This document shows positions 44,200 through 52,636 of a stretch of 64,000 bases of DNA, piece after piece (the stretch's first letter is position 1; every line of letters begins with the position of its first letter). A program made the translations under genes and the position numbers. The notes beneath the pieces are model-generated. The model was not told the origin of the DNA. It saw nothing but the letters and a program-made list of their open reading frames with translations, and did no database searches. The stretch comes from Sphingomonas lycopersici (lineage in GTDB: Bacteria; Pseudomonadota; Alphaproteobacteria; Sphingomonadales; Sphingomonadaceae), in the NCBI RefSeq assembly GCF_026130605.1, contig NZ_JANFAU010000010.1, positions 62,001 to 126,000 on the forward strand, read 5' to 3'.

Positions 44200-44229
44200 C
44201 CCCTCCCCTTTGGGGGAGGGGCTTTATTA
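44200..44229 (+). terminator. Terminator after pccA
   Basis: CCCCTCCCC and GGGGAGGGG form a perfect 9-base stem with loop TTTG, followed by CTTTATTAT. It lies ten bases after the pccA stop and before the convergent nucleotidyltransferase gene. Confidence 0.72.
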
Positions 44230-44235
44230 TCGCAT

Positions 44236-44835
44236 TTACCGCCGCGCTTCGGGCGCGTGGACCAGCGCGCGGAGTTGTTCGAGCTCCTCGGGCGTATCGA
44301 CGTCGATCAATTCCTGTTCGTTGGTCACAACATGCACCCCGGCGCGGATCATGTCGCGCGCGTCCTGATCGTCGCGGATCGCCAGCACCTCGTCGAACCG
44401 CGCCGCGCCGAACAGCACCGGCGGCGAGGGGTAGCGGCCGTTGCTCGATGCGACCACCGCCGAAGGGCCGTCGGCGGCGTCGAGCAGCCGGTAGATATGC
44501 GTCGCGGTGACGCGCGGCATATCCGCCAGCGCGATGATCACCGCCGCCGCCCCGGCGTCGCGCGCGCGCTCCACCCCCAGCCGCACCGCCGACGCCATGT
44601 CGCGATCGGGATCGTGATCGGGGATGATCGTGAAGCGATGCGCGGCGAAATCGATCTCGCAGCCGTTGGTGATCGCCACGCGCTCCTTGAACGGCACGTC
44701 CTCCAGCGTCACCGCGACATGCAGCCCGAGCGGGCGCGAGAGGAACATTTCGTCGAGCTTGCTGCCGATATCGCCGAACCGCTTCGATTTGCCCGCGGCA
44801 AGCAGCGCGAGCACGGTCTGTTCGACCGGGATCAT
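44236..44835 (-). CDS. MobA-like NTP transferase domain protein
   Basis: A 199-residue protein with the nucleotide-binding fold of molybdenum cofactor cytidylyltransferases. The N-terminal loop VLALLAAGKSKRFG (residues 7-20) and a later IIALADMPRVTATHI are characteristic. The segment after the loop is unusual: instead of KLLLPLGGRPL it reads KLDEMFLSRPLGLHVAVTLEDV, so the substrate pocket may differ. The ATG at 44835 was chosen since it puts the loop at the usual distance; upstream in-frame codons are not coding. MocA-like enzymes add CMP to molybdopterin, but no molybdoenzyme is beside it. Confidence 0.78.
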   Translation of the reverse strand: MIPVEQTVLALLAAGKSKRFGDIGSKLDEMFLSRPLGLHVAVTLEDVPFKERVAITNGCEIDFAAHRFTIIPDHDPDRDMASAVRLGVERARDAGAAAVIIALADMPRVTATHIYRLLDAADGPSAVVASSNGRYPSPPVLFGAARFDEVLAIRDDQDARDMIRAGVHVVTNEQELIDVDTPEELEQLRALVHAPEARR

Positions 44836-44955
44836 CGCCCGATCCGCCGTGTGGCGCGGGCGTTCGCCTTGCGCTGCGCACCGTTGGTCGTAAAAATCAT
44901 GGCTCGCGCTCCGTTCGCCTTGAGAGGGTAACGCTTGCGCTGGATGTTGGTGCCC

Positions 44956-46011
44956 ATGCGAAAAATACTCGTGCTCCTCGCATTGCTGGTCACGGCATGC
45001 GGAAAGGGGCAGGATCGGCCGATGACCGAAGCCATTTCCCCGCTTTCCGCCCCGATCGTCATCGCGCATCGCGGCGCGAGCGGCGAACGGCCCGAGCATA
45101 CGCTCGGCTCCTATGAGCGGGCGATCGAGCAAGGCGCGGATTTCATCGAACCCGATCTGGTGCCGACCAAGGACGACGTGCTCGTCGCGCGGCACGAGAA
45201 TGAGATTTCGGAAACCACCGACGTCGCCGCACATCCCGAATTCGCCGCGCGCCGCACCACCAAGACGATCGACGGGCAGAAGCTGACCGGCTGGTTCGTC
45301 GAGGATTTCACGCTCGCCGAACTGAAGACGCTGCGCGCGAAGGAGCGGCTGCCGCTGCTCCGCCCCGAGAACCGGAAATATGACGGGCAGTTCGAGATCC
45401 CGACGCTCGCCGAGATCATCGCGCTCGCCAAGCGCCACCATGTCGGCATCTATCCCGAGACCAAGCACCCGACCTATTTCGCCTCGATCGGCCACCCGAC
45501 CGACGCGCTGCTGGTGAAGCAATTGCAGGCGGCGGGGTGGAACACCCCCGACGCACCGGTCTTCATCCAGTCGTTCGAGGTGGAGAATCTCAAGCGGATC
45601 CACCAGATGACCGGCATCCGGCTGATCCAGCTGGTCGACAAGGAAGGCGGCCCGGCGGACGGCGCCGCGCCGAGCTATGCCGCGATGCTGACCCCCGAAG
45701 GATTGCGCGAAATCGCCTCCTACGCCTTCGGGATCGGCCCCAACAAATCGATGCTGTGGGACGGCAAACTGCCGACCGGGCTGATCAGCGCCGCGCATGC
45801 CGCGGGGTTGCGCGTCCATCCCTGGACCTATCGCGCCGAAAATTATTTCCTGCCGTCCGAATATCGCAACGGGCTCAATCCGCGCGAGCACGGCGATCTG
45901 GACGGCGAGATCAAGGCCGCGCTGCGCCGCGGGCTCGACGGCTTCTTCAGCGATTTCCCGGGGATCGGGGTCAAGGCGCGCGACGAGGTGCAGCGGGAGC
46001 GGAAGAAATGA
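44956..46011 (+). CDS. Glycerophosphodiester phosphodiesterase, lipoprotein
   Basis: A 351-residue exported enzyme that splits glycerophosphodiesters into glycerol 3-phosphate and an alcohol. The start MRKILVLLALLVTACGK has a lipobox with Cys at about 14, indicating membrane attachment in the periplasm. The GDPD barrel shows IVIAHRGASGERPEHTL, the metal-binding EPDLVPTKDDVLVARHE and YPETKHPT. The late SDFPGIG completes the fold. This is the GlpQ-like long type with insertions. The ATG at 44956 is preferred over one 12 bases upstream because it starts the signal peptide. It overlaps the next lipoprotein gene by four bases. Confidence 0.92.
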   Translation: MRKILVLLALLVTACGKGQDRPMTEAISPLSAPIVIAHRGASGERPEHTLGSYERAIEQGADFIEPDLVPTKDDVLVARHENEISETTDVAAHPEFAARRTTKTIDGQKLTGWFVEDFTLAELKTLRAKERLPLLRPENRKYDGQFEIPTLAEIIALAKRHHVGIYPETKHPTYFASIGHPTDALLVKQLQAAGWNTPDAPVFIQSFEVENLKRIHQMTGIRLIQLVDKEGGPADGAAPSYAAMLTPEGLREIASYAFGIGPNKSMLWDGKLPTGLISAAHAAGLRVHPWTYRAENYFLPSEYRNGLNPREHGDLDGEIKAALRRGLDGFFSDFPGIGVKARDEVQRERKK

Positions 46012-46265
46012 CGCGGCGAGCGATAACGATCATCCTGGCGGCGCTGCCGCTGATCGCGACGGCGGGGTGCGTGCGCACCATCGCCAGCGTCGCCACCGCG
46101 CCGGTCAAGGCGACCGGCAAGGTCGTCGACTGGAGCACGACCAGCCCGTCCGAGCGCGATCGCGCTTATGCCCGCAAGATGCGCAAACAGGCCGAGCGCT
46201 GCCACAAGCATCCCGATGCGCCCGAGTGCGCGCAGAACGGCTATGCACAGCAACCGCAGCGGTAG
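46008..46265 (+). CDS. Small lipoprotein (85 aa), unknown function
   Basis: An 85-residue protein with signal peptide and lipobox IATAGC (Cys about 20), followed by a repeat-free helix region (TIASVATAPVKATGKVVDW) and a basic end with RKMRKQAERCHKHPDAPEC. The two late cysteines may pair. It shares an ATGA overlap with the glycerophosphodiesterase, so they are probably made together. I do not recognise a family. Confidence 0.72.
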   Translation: MTRRAITIILAALPLIATAGCVRTIASVATAPVKATGKVVDWSTTSPSERDRAYARKMRKQAERCHKHPDAPECAQNGYAQQPQR

Positions 46266-46348
46266 CATAGAAATCATCGTCGCGTCGGTGACATTTGGTC
46301 CGCGCCGGGCAATCTGGCGCATCGCGGGCTAGGTCGGATCACCTCTCC

Positions 46349-46429
46349 CCGTTCGGGCTGAGCCTGTCGAAGCCCTGCCCTTTCTTCCCCGCAAGAAGGG
46401 CAGCCCTTCGACAGGCTCAGGGCGAACGG
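46349..46429. repeat. Long REP hairpin, family C, copy 2
   Basis: CCGTTCGGGCTGAGCCTGTCGAAGCCCTG pairs with CAGCCCTTCGACAGGCTCAG and the closing CGAACGG. The inner part is GAGCCTGTCGAAG rather than GAGCTTGTCGAAG of copy 1, with a matching change on the other arm. It lies between the lipoprotein and the TonB receptor gene. Confidence 0.8.
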
Positions 46430-46450
46430 GTCGTATTTCGCGCGCGCCGC

Positions 46451-46484
46451 TCAAAAAAAGACGGGCGGCATTGCTGCCGGCCCG
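46451..46484 (-). terminator. Rho-independent terminator of the TonB receptor gene
   Basis: On the minus strand GGGCCGGCA and TGCCGCCC pair with one bulged base around a GCAA tetraloop, followed by GTC and seven T. It lies about 20 bases after the receptor stop codon. It is the best classical terminator of the window. Confidence 0.85.
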
Positions 46485-46504
46485 CCACATCCCCCTTTTG
46501 AGTT

Positions 46505-48742
46505 TCAGAAGTTCTTCGACACCTGAAACGTCACCGTCCGGCTCGGATTGACGAATACCGCCGTCGCCCCGCCGACGAACGGGACCCCGAATGCCTGGCT
46601 CCAGCTCACCTTGTTGGTGAGGTTGCGGCCGACCACCGCGACATCCCAGCCGTGCGCCTTGTTGGTGATCCCGATCCGCGCGTCCACCGTGGTATAGGCG
46701 GGCATCATCGTCGCCGGATTCTGCGTGTCCTGATAATTGGTCAGCCCGGTATAATTGACCGAGCCGCGCGCGGTGAAATCCAGATCGCCCGACAGCGGGG
46801 CGTCGACCTGGCCGTAAGCGCTCCATTTCCACTTCGGCGCACGGGTCAGGCGATAGCCGCTGAGGTCGGAATAGCCGAGCGGGCAGGTCTGGTTATAGAT
46901 GCACGGGCCGTTGTAGCTGCGGTATTTCGCATCGAGATAGGCGACATTCCCGCCGAAGCTGAGGAACGGGACCGGGCGGACATTGCCCTCCACCTCGATA
47001 CCGCGCGAGCGCACCTTGGCGGCATTGCCGGTGACGAAGCTGGTGCCGTTGAACGACGACACCTGAAGATTGTCGAAATTGGTGCTGAACACCGCGAGGT
47101 TGAGATCATATACCCCGTGCTCCCCGCGCAGCTTGACCCCGGCCTCCCAGGATTTCGCGCGCTCGGGATCGAATTGATATTTGCCGGTATTGCCGAGCTG
47201 GGTGTCGTTGGCGACGAAACCGCCGCCCTTGCTGCCCGTCGCATAGCTGACGTAGACCTGTCCGAGCCGGCTGAATTTATAGCTGATCTTGCCCGAATAA
47301 TCCCACAATTTCTCGTGGCGCTTGGCGCGTATGTCGTAGGGCCTGAACGAGGCTGGCCCGCCCGGCAGCATCTGCATCCGCGCCTGTTTGGTCTCGTCGC
47401 TGTAGCGCACGCTGCCGTCGATCGTCAGCCCGGGCAGCAACTCCATATTGGCGGCGAGGAAGGGCGAGATCGATTCGCTCTTCTGGTCGAACGGCAGTAC
47501 CGACGGGCCGCGCAACGCCGGCGAGAAATTCCAGAACACATTCTGCACGATATGCGATTGCGCATAATAATATTGCAGCCCGGCGATCAGCGAGAGCTTG
47601 CCGATCGACCCCGATAGCCGCGCTTCCTGCGAAATCTGCGTCGTGCGCTCGATGTGCAGATTGTCGATCAGCGTCAGCGGGCTGTTGTCGATATCGGTTT
47701 CGGTATTGGCCTTGATATGCTGATAGCCGCCGATCGTCGTCAGCTGCACCCCGCCGCCGAGATCGGTGTTGGTGGTGAGCGTGACGCCGAGCGTTTCGGT
47801 ACGCGAAAAGCCGCGGCCATAGGTCGAATCCGCCACCCGGACGAAGCTGGGATATTCGGGGACCCCGCCGTACGGCGCCGAAGCCGCGCGGATCGCATTG
47901 GCGATCGCGCTGGTGCCCAGCCCGTTGAAGGCGAGGTTGTTGCCCATGTAATCGTTCTTCCCGTATTCGACCTTGAGCTTGGCCGACATGCCCTTCATCG
48001 GCTCGAACAGGAGCTGGCCGCGGATGCCGAGATAATTATTGCCGTTGTCGTCCTGCTTGGTCGCGCGGTTGTACATATAACCGCCGGCGTGCCCGCCCTG
48101 GACGCTGAGCCGCGCCGAGAGCGTGTCGGTGATCGGGCCGGAGAGATAGCCTTCCGCATTCCAGCCGTTGTTGACCGCTTCATAGCCGGCCGAGACGCGG
48201 CCCTGGAAATCGCGCGTCGGCGCGGCGGTGATCACGCTGATCGCGCCGGCATCGGTGTTCTTGCCGAACAACGCGCCCTGCGGCCCGCGCACCACCTCGA
48301 CGCGCTGGACGTCCATCATCGCGGTCTGCAGCGAGCGCGAGCGCCCCGAATAGACCCCGTCGACGAAGAAGCCGACCGATTGCTCGAACGCGAGATTGCC
48401 CCCGCCCGAGCCGAGCCCGCGCATGTTGATGACGAAATTGCCGTTGGTCTGGTCGATCTGGAGGTTCGGGATGCCCGACTGGAGATCGTTGAACTGCCGC
48501 ACCCCCATCTTGTCGAGCGCGTCGCCCGAGACGACCGCGACCGACAAGGGCACGTCGAGCAGGGTCTGCGGGCGCCGCGTCGCGGTGACCACCACGTCGT
48601 TGCCGAGCGGCTGTTGCGCCGCGCGCGGGTCGCTGTTCCCCGCGCTCGCATCCTGCGCGAACGCCGGCGTGGCCGACAGCATCAGCAGCGGCAGCGCCGC
48701 CCCCCGCATCAACGTCTGACGGTGATAGTTCGAACCCTGCAT
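46505..48742 (-). CDS. TonB-dependent outer membrane receptor
   Basis: A 745-residue importer. The signal peptide ends near PAFAQ (about residue 30). A TonB box-like DVVVTATRR is at about 49-57, then the plug with VPLSVAVVSGDAL, VEVVRGPQGALFGKNTDAGAI (near 149-170) and a barrel that ends in FQVSKNF with a terminal Phe. Sphingomonads use many such receptors for large or hydrophobic substrates as well as siderophores. The neighbours are acyl-CoA and flavin enzymes, not iron genes, so uptake of the compound degraded by that cluster is likely. An operator-like palindrome stands 74 bases upstream. Confidence 0.94.
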   Translation of the reverse strand: MQGSNYHRQTLMRGAALPLLMLSATPAFAQDASAGNSDPRAAQQPLGNDVVVTATRRPQTLLDVPLSVAVVSGDALDKMGVRQFNDLQSGIPNLQIDQTNGNFVINMRGLGSGGGNLAFEQSVGFFVDGVYSGRSRSLQTAMMDVQRVEVVRGPQGALFGKNTDAGAISVITAAPTRDFQGRVSAGYEAVNNGWNAEGYLSGPITDTLSARLSVQGGHAGGYMYNRATKQDDNGNNYLGIRGQLLFEPMKGMSAKLKVEYGKNDYMGNNLAFNGLGTSAIANAIRAASAPYGGVPEYPSFVRVADSTYGRGFSRTETLGVTLTTNTDLGGGVQLTTIGGYQHIKANTETDIDNSPLTLIDNLHIERTTQISQEARLSGSIGKLSLIAGLQYYYAQSHIVQNVFWNFSPALRGPSVLPFDQKSESISPFLAANMELLPGLTIDGSVRYSDETKQARMQMLPGGPASFRPYDIRAKRHEKLWDYSGKISYKFSRLGQVYVSYATGSKGGGFVANDTQLGNTGKYQFDPERAKSWEAGVKLRGEHGVYDLNLAVFSTNFDNLQVSSFNGTSFVTGNAAKVRSRGIEVEGNVRPVPFLSFGGNVAYLDAKYRSYNGPCIYNQTCPLGYSDLSGYRLTRAPKWKWSAYGQVDAPLSGDLDFTARGSVNYTGLTNYQDTQNPATMMPAYTTVDARIGITNKAHGWDVAVVGRNLTNKVSWSQAFGVPFVGGATAVFVNPSRTVTFQVSKNF

Positions 48743-48815
48743 CCTGCTCTCCTCCGCTCATCGGATCCGCGCGGCAATCTTCCGCCGCCGCTTCGGTATC
48801 GGACATTTCCGATTT

Positions 48816-48831
48816 AGTTAGTAAACTAACT
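48816..48831. promoter_or_regulatory. Palindrome before the TonB receptor gene
   Basis: AGTTAGTAAACTAACT has 7-base perfect arms around AA. It is AT-rich against a GC-rich background and sits between the TonB receptor start and the flavin monooxygenase stop. Related TTAGT/ACTAA half-sites occur at 50154 and 50719, suggesting one regulator, probably the local MarR. Confidence 0.5.
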
Positions 48832-48850
48832 GACAGGCCTCCTGTCAATC

Positions 48851-50107
48851 TCAAAAGGTGAGGGCGTTGGGCGGAAGGCCGATCAGCGCGCGGCCGTGCA
48901 GCTCGGCGGCACCGTCCTTGTCATAGACGATATGGTTAGACATCACGTTCACGTCGCGCAGGTAGCGCTGCATCGGATTGCTGCGCAGGTGCGCGCTGGC
49001 GCCGCTCGCTTCGGCGATCATCATGATCGCCTGACGGCACAATTCCATCGCCTGCGCGATCTGCAGCCGCATGTGCGAGCGCTGGGTGAAATCGGCGCGT
49101 CCCTCCGGGCGGGCGAGCGCGATATTGGTGTTCACGGCGTCGCGCAGCAGCAGCTCGGCGGTGCGCGCCATGACATTGGCATTGGCGAGCCGCATCTGCG
49201 CCGCGGGCTTTTCCGCCTGCTTCATATCGGTGCCGTGGACCACGCGCTCGGCGAGTTGCTTGCGGAACTGCGCCACCGCCGCGCGCGCCGCGCCAACCCC
49301 GGAGATCGCCGCGGTCACCCCGAGGAACGGGATCATCGGCTGGCGATAGAGCGGATTGTCGTAGAGCCGTGCGCCATGCGCGGTGCCATTGCGCATCTCG
49401 GTCATGTCCATCGTGCGGTAATCGGGGACGAATATGTCGTCGATCAGCAGATCGTGGCTGCCGGTGCCTTCCATCCCGTCGATATGCCAGGTGTCGATCA
49501 CCGTCACCTCACGCGTCGGCAGCGCGCAGAACAGCACCACGTTCGCCGGGCCGTCGACGATCGCGCAGGCGACCAGCACCCAATCGGAATGCATCACCCC
49601 GGTGCCCCATTTCCACCGCCCGCTGATGCGATAGCCGCCGTCGACCGGCACCGCTTTGCCCGGCGGCGCAGTGACCCCCGGCGCGATGACATAGGGGACG
49701 CGGTCGCCCGCGCGCGTGCCGAAGATCTCGTCCTGGAAGCGTTCGGGGAATTGGGTGAGCATCCAATTATGCTCGACGCAAAAGGCCGCGACCCAGCCGG
49801 TCGACGGGCAGCCCTCGCTCAGCGGGAGCATCGCGTCGATGAAGCTGTCGGCGTCGAATTCGAGCCCGCCATATTTCTTCGGGATGAAGTGATAGAAGCA
49901 GCCGGTCGCGCGGATCGCGTTCCATGTCTCGACCAGCGGGTGGCGCACCCGCTCGCATTCGGCGGCATGCGCGGCGAGCAGCGGCTTCAACGCCGTGGTG
50001 CGGCGGATCAGCTCCGCCGGGGTGAGCGCGGCAAGCGCGGCGCGCGTCATGAAATCATCATTGGCGGGGATAAACGGCTGGACGGTCAGCGGCTTGAGGT
50101 CGGTCAT
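48851..50107 (-). CDS. Flavin-dependent monooxygenase of acyl-CoA dehydrogenase fold
   Basis: A 418-residue protein of the HsaA/DszC-like group D flavoprotein class, which uses reduced flavin from a partner reductase. It is not a typical acyl-CoA dehydrogenase: the catalytic Glu position of MCAD is not visible. The N-terminal helices, the middle domain with GRWKWGTGVMHSDWVLVA (near 167-184) and HIDGMEGTGSHDLLIDDIFVPD, and the Acyl-CoA_dh_2-type C-terminal helices (SGASAHLRSNPMQRYLRDVNVMSNH) all fit. No flavin reductase gene is in the cluster. It probably hydroxylates an aromatic or similar ring, by analogy. Confidence 0.82.
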   Translation of the reverse strand: MTDLKPLTVQPFIPANDDFMTRAALAALTPAELIRRTTALKPLLAAHAAECERVRHPLVETWNAIRATGCFYHFIPKKYGGLEFDADSFIDAMLPLSEGCPSTGWVAAFCVEHNWMLTQFPERFQDEIFGTRAGDRVPYVIAPGVTAPPGKAVPVDGGYRISGRWKWGTGVMHSDWVLVACAIVDGPANVVLFCALPTREVTVIDTWHIDGMEGTGSHDLLIDDIFVPDYRTMDMTEMRNGTAHGARLYDNPLYRQPMIPFLGVTAAISGVGAARAAVAQFRKQLAERVVHGTDMKQAEKPAAQMRLANANVMARTAELLLRDAVNTNIALARPEGRADFTQRSHMRLQIAQAMELCRQAIMMIAEASGASAHLRSNPMQRYLRDVNVMSNHIVYDKDGAAELHGRALIGLPPNALTF

Positions 50108-50153
50108 GGGACTCTCCTGACGATGGGCCTTCTGATGGGCGCAGGCCGATATT

Positions 50154-50168
50154 GTCAGGTTAACTGAC
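50154..50168. promoter_or_regulatory. Palindrome before the flavin monooxygenase gene
   Basis: GTCAGGTTAACTGAC has 5-base arms (GTCAG/CTGAC) and a central GTTAAC. It lies about 47 bases upstream of the monooxygenase start. The run continues to ACTAAA, sharing the half-site seen at 48816. Confidence 0.42.
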
Positions 50169-50198
50169 TAAATGCAATTAGGAATCTAACCTTCTCCG

Positions 50199-50684
50199 TC
50201 ACAGCAATTCGTACACGTCATATTCCACCGCACCGCCCACCGAGGCGCCGATCCCCACGGTGACGATATCGTTGAGCCACTGATAATCGGGGTGCCCCGT
50301 CTCGAAGATCGGCGCGGTGCGGAAATAGACCTGGGCGTGTTCCTCGGGCGTTTGCGGCCCGCCGCGGCGCGAATAATCGCGCACCTTGTCCATCGGGCGC
50401 AGCACGCCGCGATAGGAGACGTAGATCAGCGCGCCGTCATGCGTCTCGAACGTCACCCGCGCGTCGAGCCGGAGCACCCCGCGCTCGTCGATCGTCGCCC
50501 AATCGCCCCCGCTCGGCATCACCCGGCCCGACAGTCGCTCGCCGGTGAGGGTGCCGCCGGTCAGCGCGGCGATCATCCGCGTCCCGAAATGCGCGCGGCC
50601 GACCATCTGCTGCGGCTCGGTGAATTCGGCGCGATACGAGCACAAATGGCCGAAACGCGGCTCGACCCCCGGAATCTTTTTCAT
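50199..50684 (-). CDS. DUF3237 family protein
   Basis: A 161-residue soluble protein. The ATG at 50684 has GGAGAGG eight bases upstream. The family pattern GGTLTGERLSGRVMPSGGDWATI (about residues 41-63), followed by LRLDARVTFETHDGALIYVSYRGVL and a terminal YDVYEL, is clear. DUF3237 proteins are beta-barrel folds without a settled reaction and often lie in aromatic or lipid catabolic clusters of sphingomonads. It precedes the flavin monooxygenase gene in the same direction with 91 bases between, each with a separate palindrome. Confidence 0.85.
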   Translation of the reverse strand: MKKIPGVEPRFGHLCSYRAEFTEPQQMVGRAHFGTRMIAALTGGTLTGERLSGRVMPSGGDWATIDERGVLRLDARVTFETHDGALIYVSYRGVLRPMDKVRDYSRRGGPQTPEEHAQVYFRTAPIFETGHPDYQWLNDIVTVGIGASVGGAVEYDVYELL

Positions 50685-50718
50685 CTCGACACCTCTCCAC
50701 TGATCGATCATTGCTTTG

Positions 50719-50732
50719 AATACTAAGTAATA
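50719..50732. promoter_or_regulatory. Weak TACT-A-AGTA palindrome before DUF3237
   Basis: AATACTAAGTAATA contains TACT/AGTA arms around one A and ACTAA half-sites like those at 48816 and 50154. It lies 35 bases before the DUF3237 start and about 96 bases before the divergent marR start. Confidence 0.32.
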
Positions 50733-50827
50733 CGCGAGGGGCGTCAAGCGCGGCCGGTTGCGTTGCCACCGCGCGGCGCCTCACTTACAGCACCGCAAGC
50801 CGGCAAGAGGGGAAACGGGTTCGGATC

Positions 50828-51337
50828 ATGGCAGCGGCAGAGGATTCGCCCCAGGCGCCGATCGCCGCGCCGCATCCGATGATGCTGATGAACCTGCTGC
50901 GCGCGGTCTATTGGTATGACGAGGCGCTGCAGGCGGCGCTGCGCCGCGCGGGCTGGCCCCCGGTGACGCGGATCCAGTCGATGCTGTTCGCCAATCTCGC
51001 GCTCGGGGTGCGCCGCCCGGCGCGGCTGGCGCATAACCTTGGCATCACGCGGCAGTCGATGAGCCAGATGCTCGACGAACTGGCGCGCCGCAATATCGTT
51101 CGTGTCTCGCCCGATCCGAGCGACGGGCGCGCGAGCATCGTCGAATTCCAGCCCGAAGGCCGCGCGCTGGCGCGGGCGGCGCGCGCGACGATGTATGCGA
51201 TCGAGCATGAACTCGGCCAGCGGCTCGGCGCGGACGCGATGGCAGCGCTCGGCGCGCTGCTGGCGCGCGACTGGGGCGACCCGCCCGAGGTGACCACCCC
51301 CACCACTTACGAACCCGTCGAGGAGAAGAATCCATGA
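50828..51337 (+). CDS. MarR-family transcriptional regulator
   Basis: A 169-residue winged-helix repressor. The recognition region is RPARLAHNLGITRQSMSQMLDELARRNIVRVSPDPSDGRA (about residues 63-102), with the wing DPSDGRAS. The ligand is unknown but probably a substrate or acyl-CoA of the surrounding catabolic genes. Its TGA overlaps the ATG of the acyl-CoA dehydrogenase gene (ATGA). It is divergent from DUF3237 and likely controls the palindrome-bearing units on both sides. Confidence 0.9.
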   Translation: MAAAEDSPQAPIAAPHPMMLMNLLRAVYWYDEALQAALRRAGWPPVTRIQSMLFANLALGVRRPARLAHNLGITRQSMSQMLDELARRNIVRVSPDPSDGRASIVEFQPEGRALARAARATMYAIEHELGQRLGADAMAALGALLARDWGDPPEVTTPTTYEPVEEKNP

Positions 51338-52509
51338 GCATCGGCATCGACAAGACGCTGGAGATCGCCGATCGCGTCGAGCGCTTCGTCCGCGAGGTGA
51401 TCGTCCCCTATGAGCGCGATCCGCGCCGCGACCACCACGATGCGCCGACCGACGAGCTGGTGATGGAGATGCGCGAAAAGGCGCGCGCCGCGGGGGTGCT
51501 GACCCCGCATATCCTGCCCGACGGCCGCCATCTGTCGCAGCGCGAGACCGCGATCGTCCTCGAGCGCTCCGGGCTGTCGCCGCTCGGCCCGCTCGCCTGC
51601 AACACCGCCGCGCCCGACGAGGGCAATATGTATCTGCTCGGCAAGGTCGGCAGCCCGGAGATCAAGGAGCGCTTCCTCAAGCCGCTGGTCGAGGGCCGTG
51701 CGCGATCGGCCTTTTTCATGACCGAGCCCGCGGCGGAGGGCGGGGCGGGCTCCGACCCGTCGATGATGCTCACCACCTGCCGCCCGGACGGCAATCACTG
51801 GGTGATCAACGGGCGCAAGGCGTTCATCACCGGCGCCGCCGGGGCCAAGGTCGGGATCGTGATGGCCAAGGCCGACGAGGGCGCGTGCATGTTCCTCGTC
51901 GACCTGCCCGATCCGGCGATCGTCATCGAGCGCGTCCCCAATACGATCGACAGTTCGATGCCCGGCGGCCACGCGACGATCCGCATCGACAACCTCCGCG
52001 TTCCCGCCGATCAGATGCTCGGCCAGGCCGGGGAGGGGTTCAAATATGCCCAGGTTCGGCTGAGCCCGGCGCGGCTGTCGCACTGCATGCGCTGGTATGG
52101 CGCCTGCGTCCGCGCCAACGAAATCGCGACCGATTACGCCTGCCGGCGCCATGCGTTCGGCAAGGCTTTGGTCGATCACGAGGGCGTCGGCTTCATGCTG
52201 GCAGAAAATCTGATCGATCTGAAACAGGCCGAATTGATGATCGACTGGTGCGCGGGGGTGCTCGATAGCGGCTATCTCGGCACCGCGGAAAGCTCGATGG
52301 CCAAGGTCGCCGTGTCGGAAGCGCTGATGCGCATCGCCGATCGCTGCGTGCAGGTGATGGGCGGGAGCGGGGTGACCGGGGACACGATCGTCGAGCAGGT
52401 ATTCCGCGAAGTCCGCGCCTTCCGCATCTACGACGGCCCGACCGAGGTGCACAAATGGAGCCTCGCCAAAAAGGTGAAGCGCGACTGGAAGGCGGCGCAC
52501 GGCGGGTAA
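51334..52509 (+). CDS. Acyl-CoA dehydrogenase
   Basis: A 391-residue FAD enzyme that forms the alpha,beta double bond of an acyl-CoA. It has the flavin-binding FFMTEPAAEGGAGSDPSMM (about 127-145), WVINGRKAFITGA, and the C-terminal helix with VMGGSGVTGDTIVEQVFREVRAFRIYDGPTEVHKWSLAKK. The glutamate usually used as catalytic base corresponds to the EVRAFRIYDG region or an alternative site, so the long-chain/branched type is likely. It is coupled to marR. A step in side-chain oxidation of the compound imported by the cluster is inferred. Confidence 0.92.
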   Translation: MSIGIDKTLEIADRVERFVREVIVPYERDPRRDHHDAPTDELVMEMREKARAAGVLTPHILPDGRHLSQRETAIVLERSGLSPLGPLACNTAAPDEGNMYLLGKVGSPEIKERFLKPLVEGRARSAFFMTEPAAEGGAGSDPSMMLTTCRPDGNHWVINGRKAFITGAAGAKVGIVMAKADEGACMFLVDLPDPAIVIERVPNTIDSSMPGGHATIRIDNLRVPADQMLGQAGEGFKYAQVRLSPARLSHCMRWYGACVRANEIATDYACRRHAFGKALVDHEGVGFMLAENLIDLKQAELMIDWCAGVLDSGYLGTAESSMAKVAVSEALMRIADRCVQVMGGSGVTGDTIVEQVFREVRAFRIYDGPTEVHKWSLAKKVKRDWKAAHGG

Positions 52510-52545
52510 TCGAGCGCCGCGCGATACCTCCGGCTTCCCTCTCCA

Positions 52546-52626
52546 CCGTTCGCGCTGAGCCTGTCGAAGCCCTGCACTTTCTTCCGATGAAGAAGGGCAG
52601 CTCTTCGACAAGCTCAGGGCGAACGG
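52546..52626. repeat. Long REP hairpin, family C, copy 3
   Basis: CCGTTCGCGCTGAGCCTGTCGAAG pairs with CTTCGACAAGCTCAGGGCGAACGG across a loop that also contains a CTTTCTTCCGATGAAGAAGG hairpin. It lies between the acyl-CoA dehydrogenase and the DUF1501 gene. Confidence 0.8.
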
Positions 52627-52636
52627 AGAGGGGGCG

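Noticed and set aside
44836..45891. N-terminal extension of the MobA-like frame over the glycerophosphodiesterase
   Set aside because: The extension is antisense to a clear GDPD gene; the family start is at 44835.
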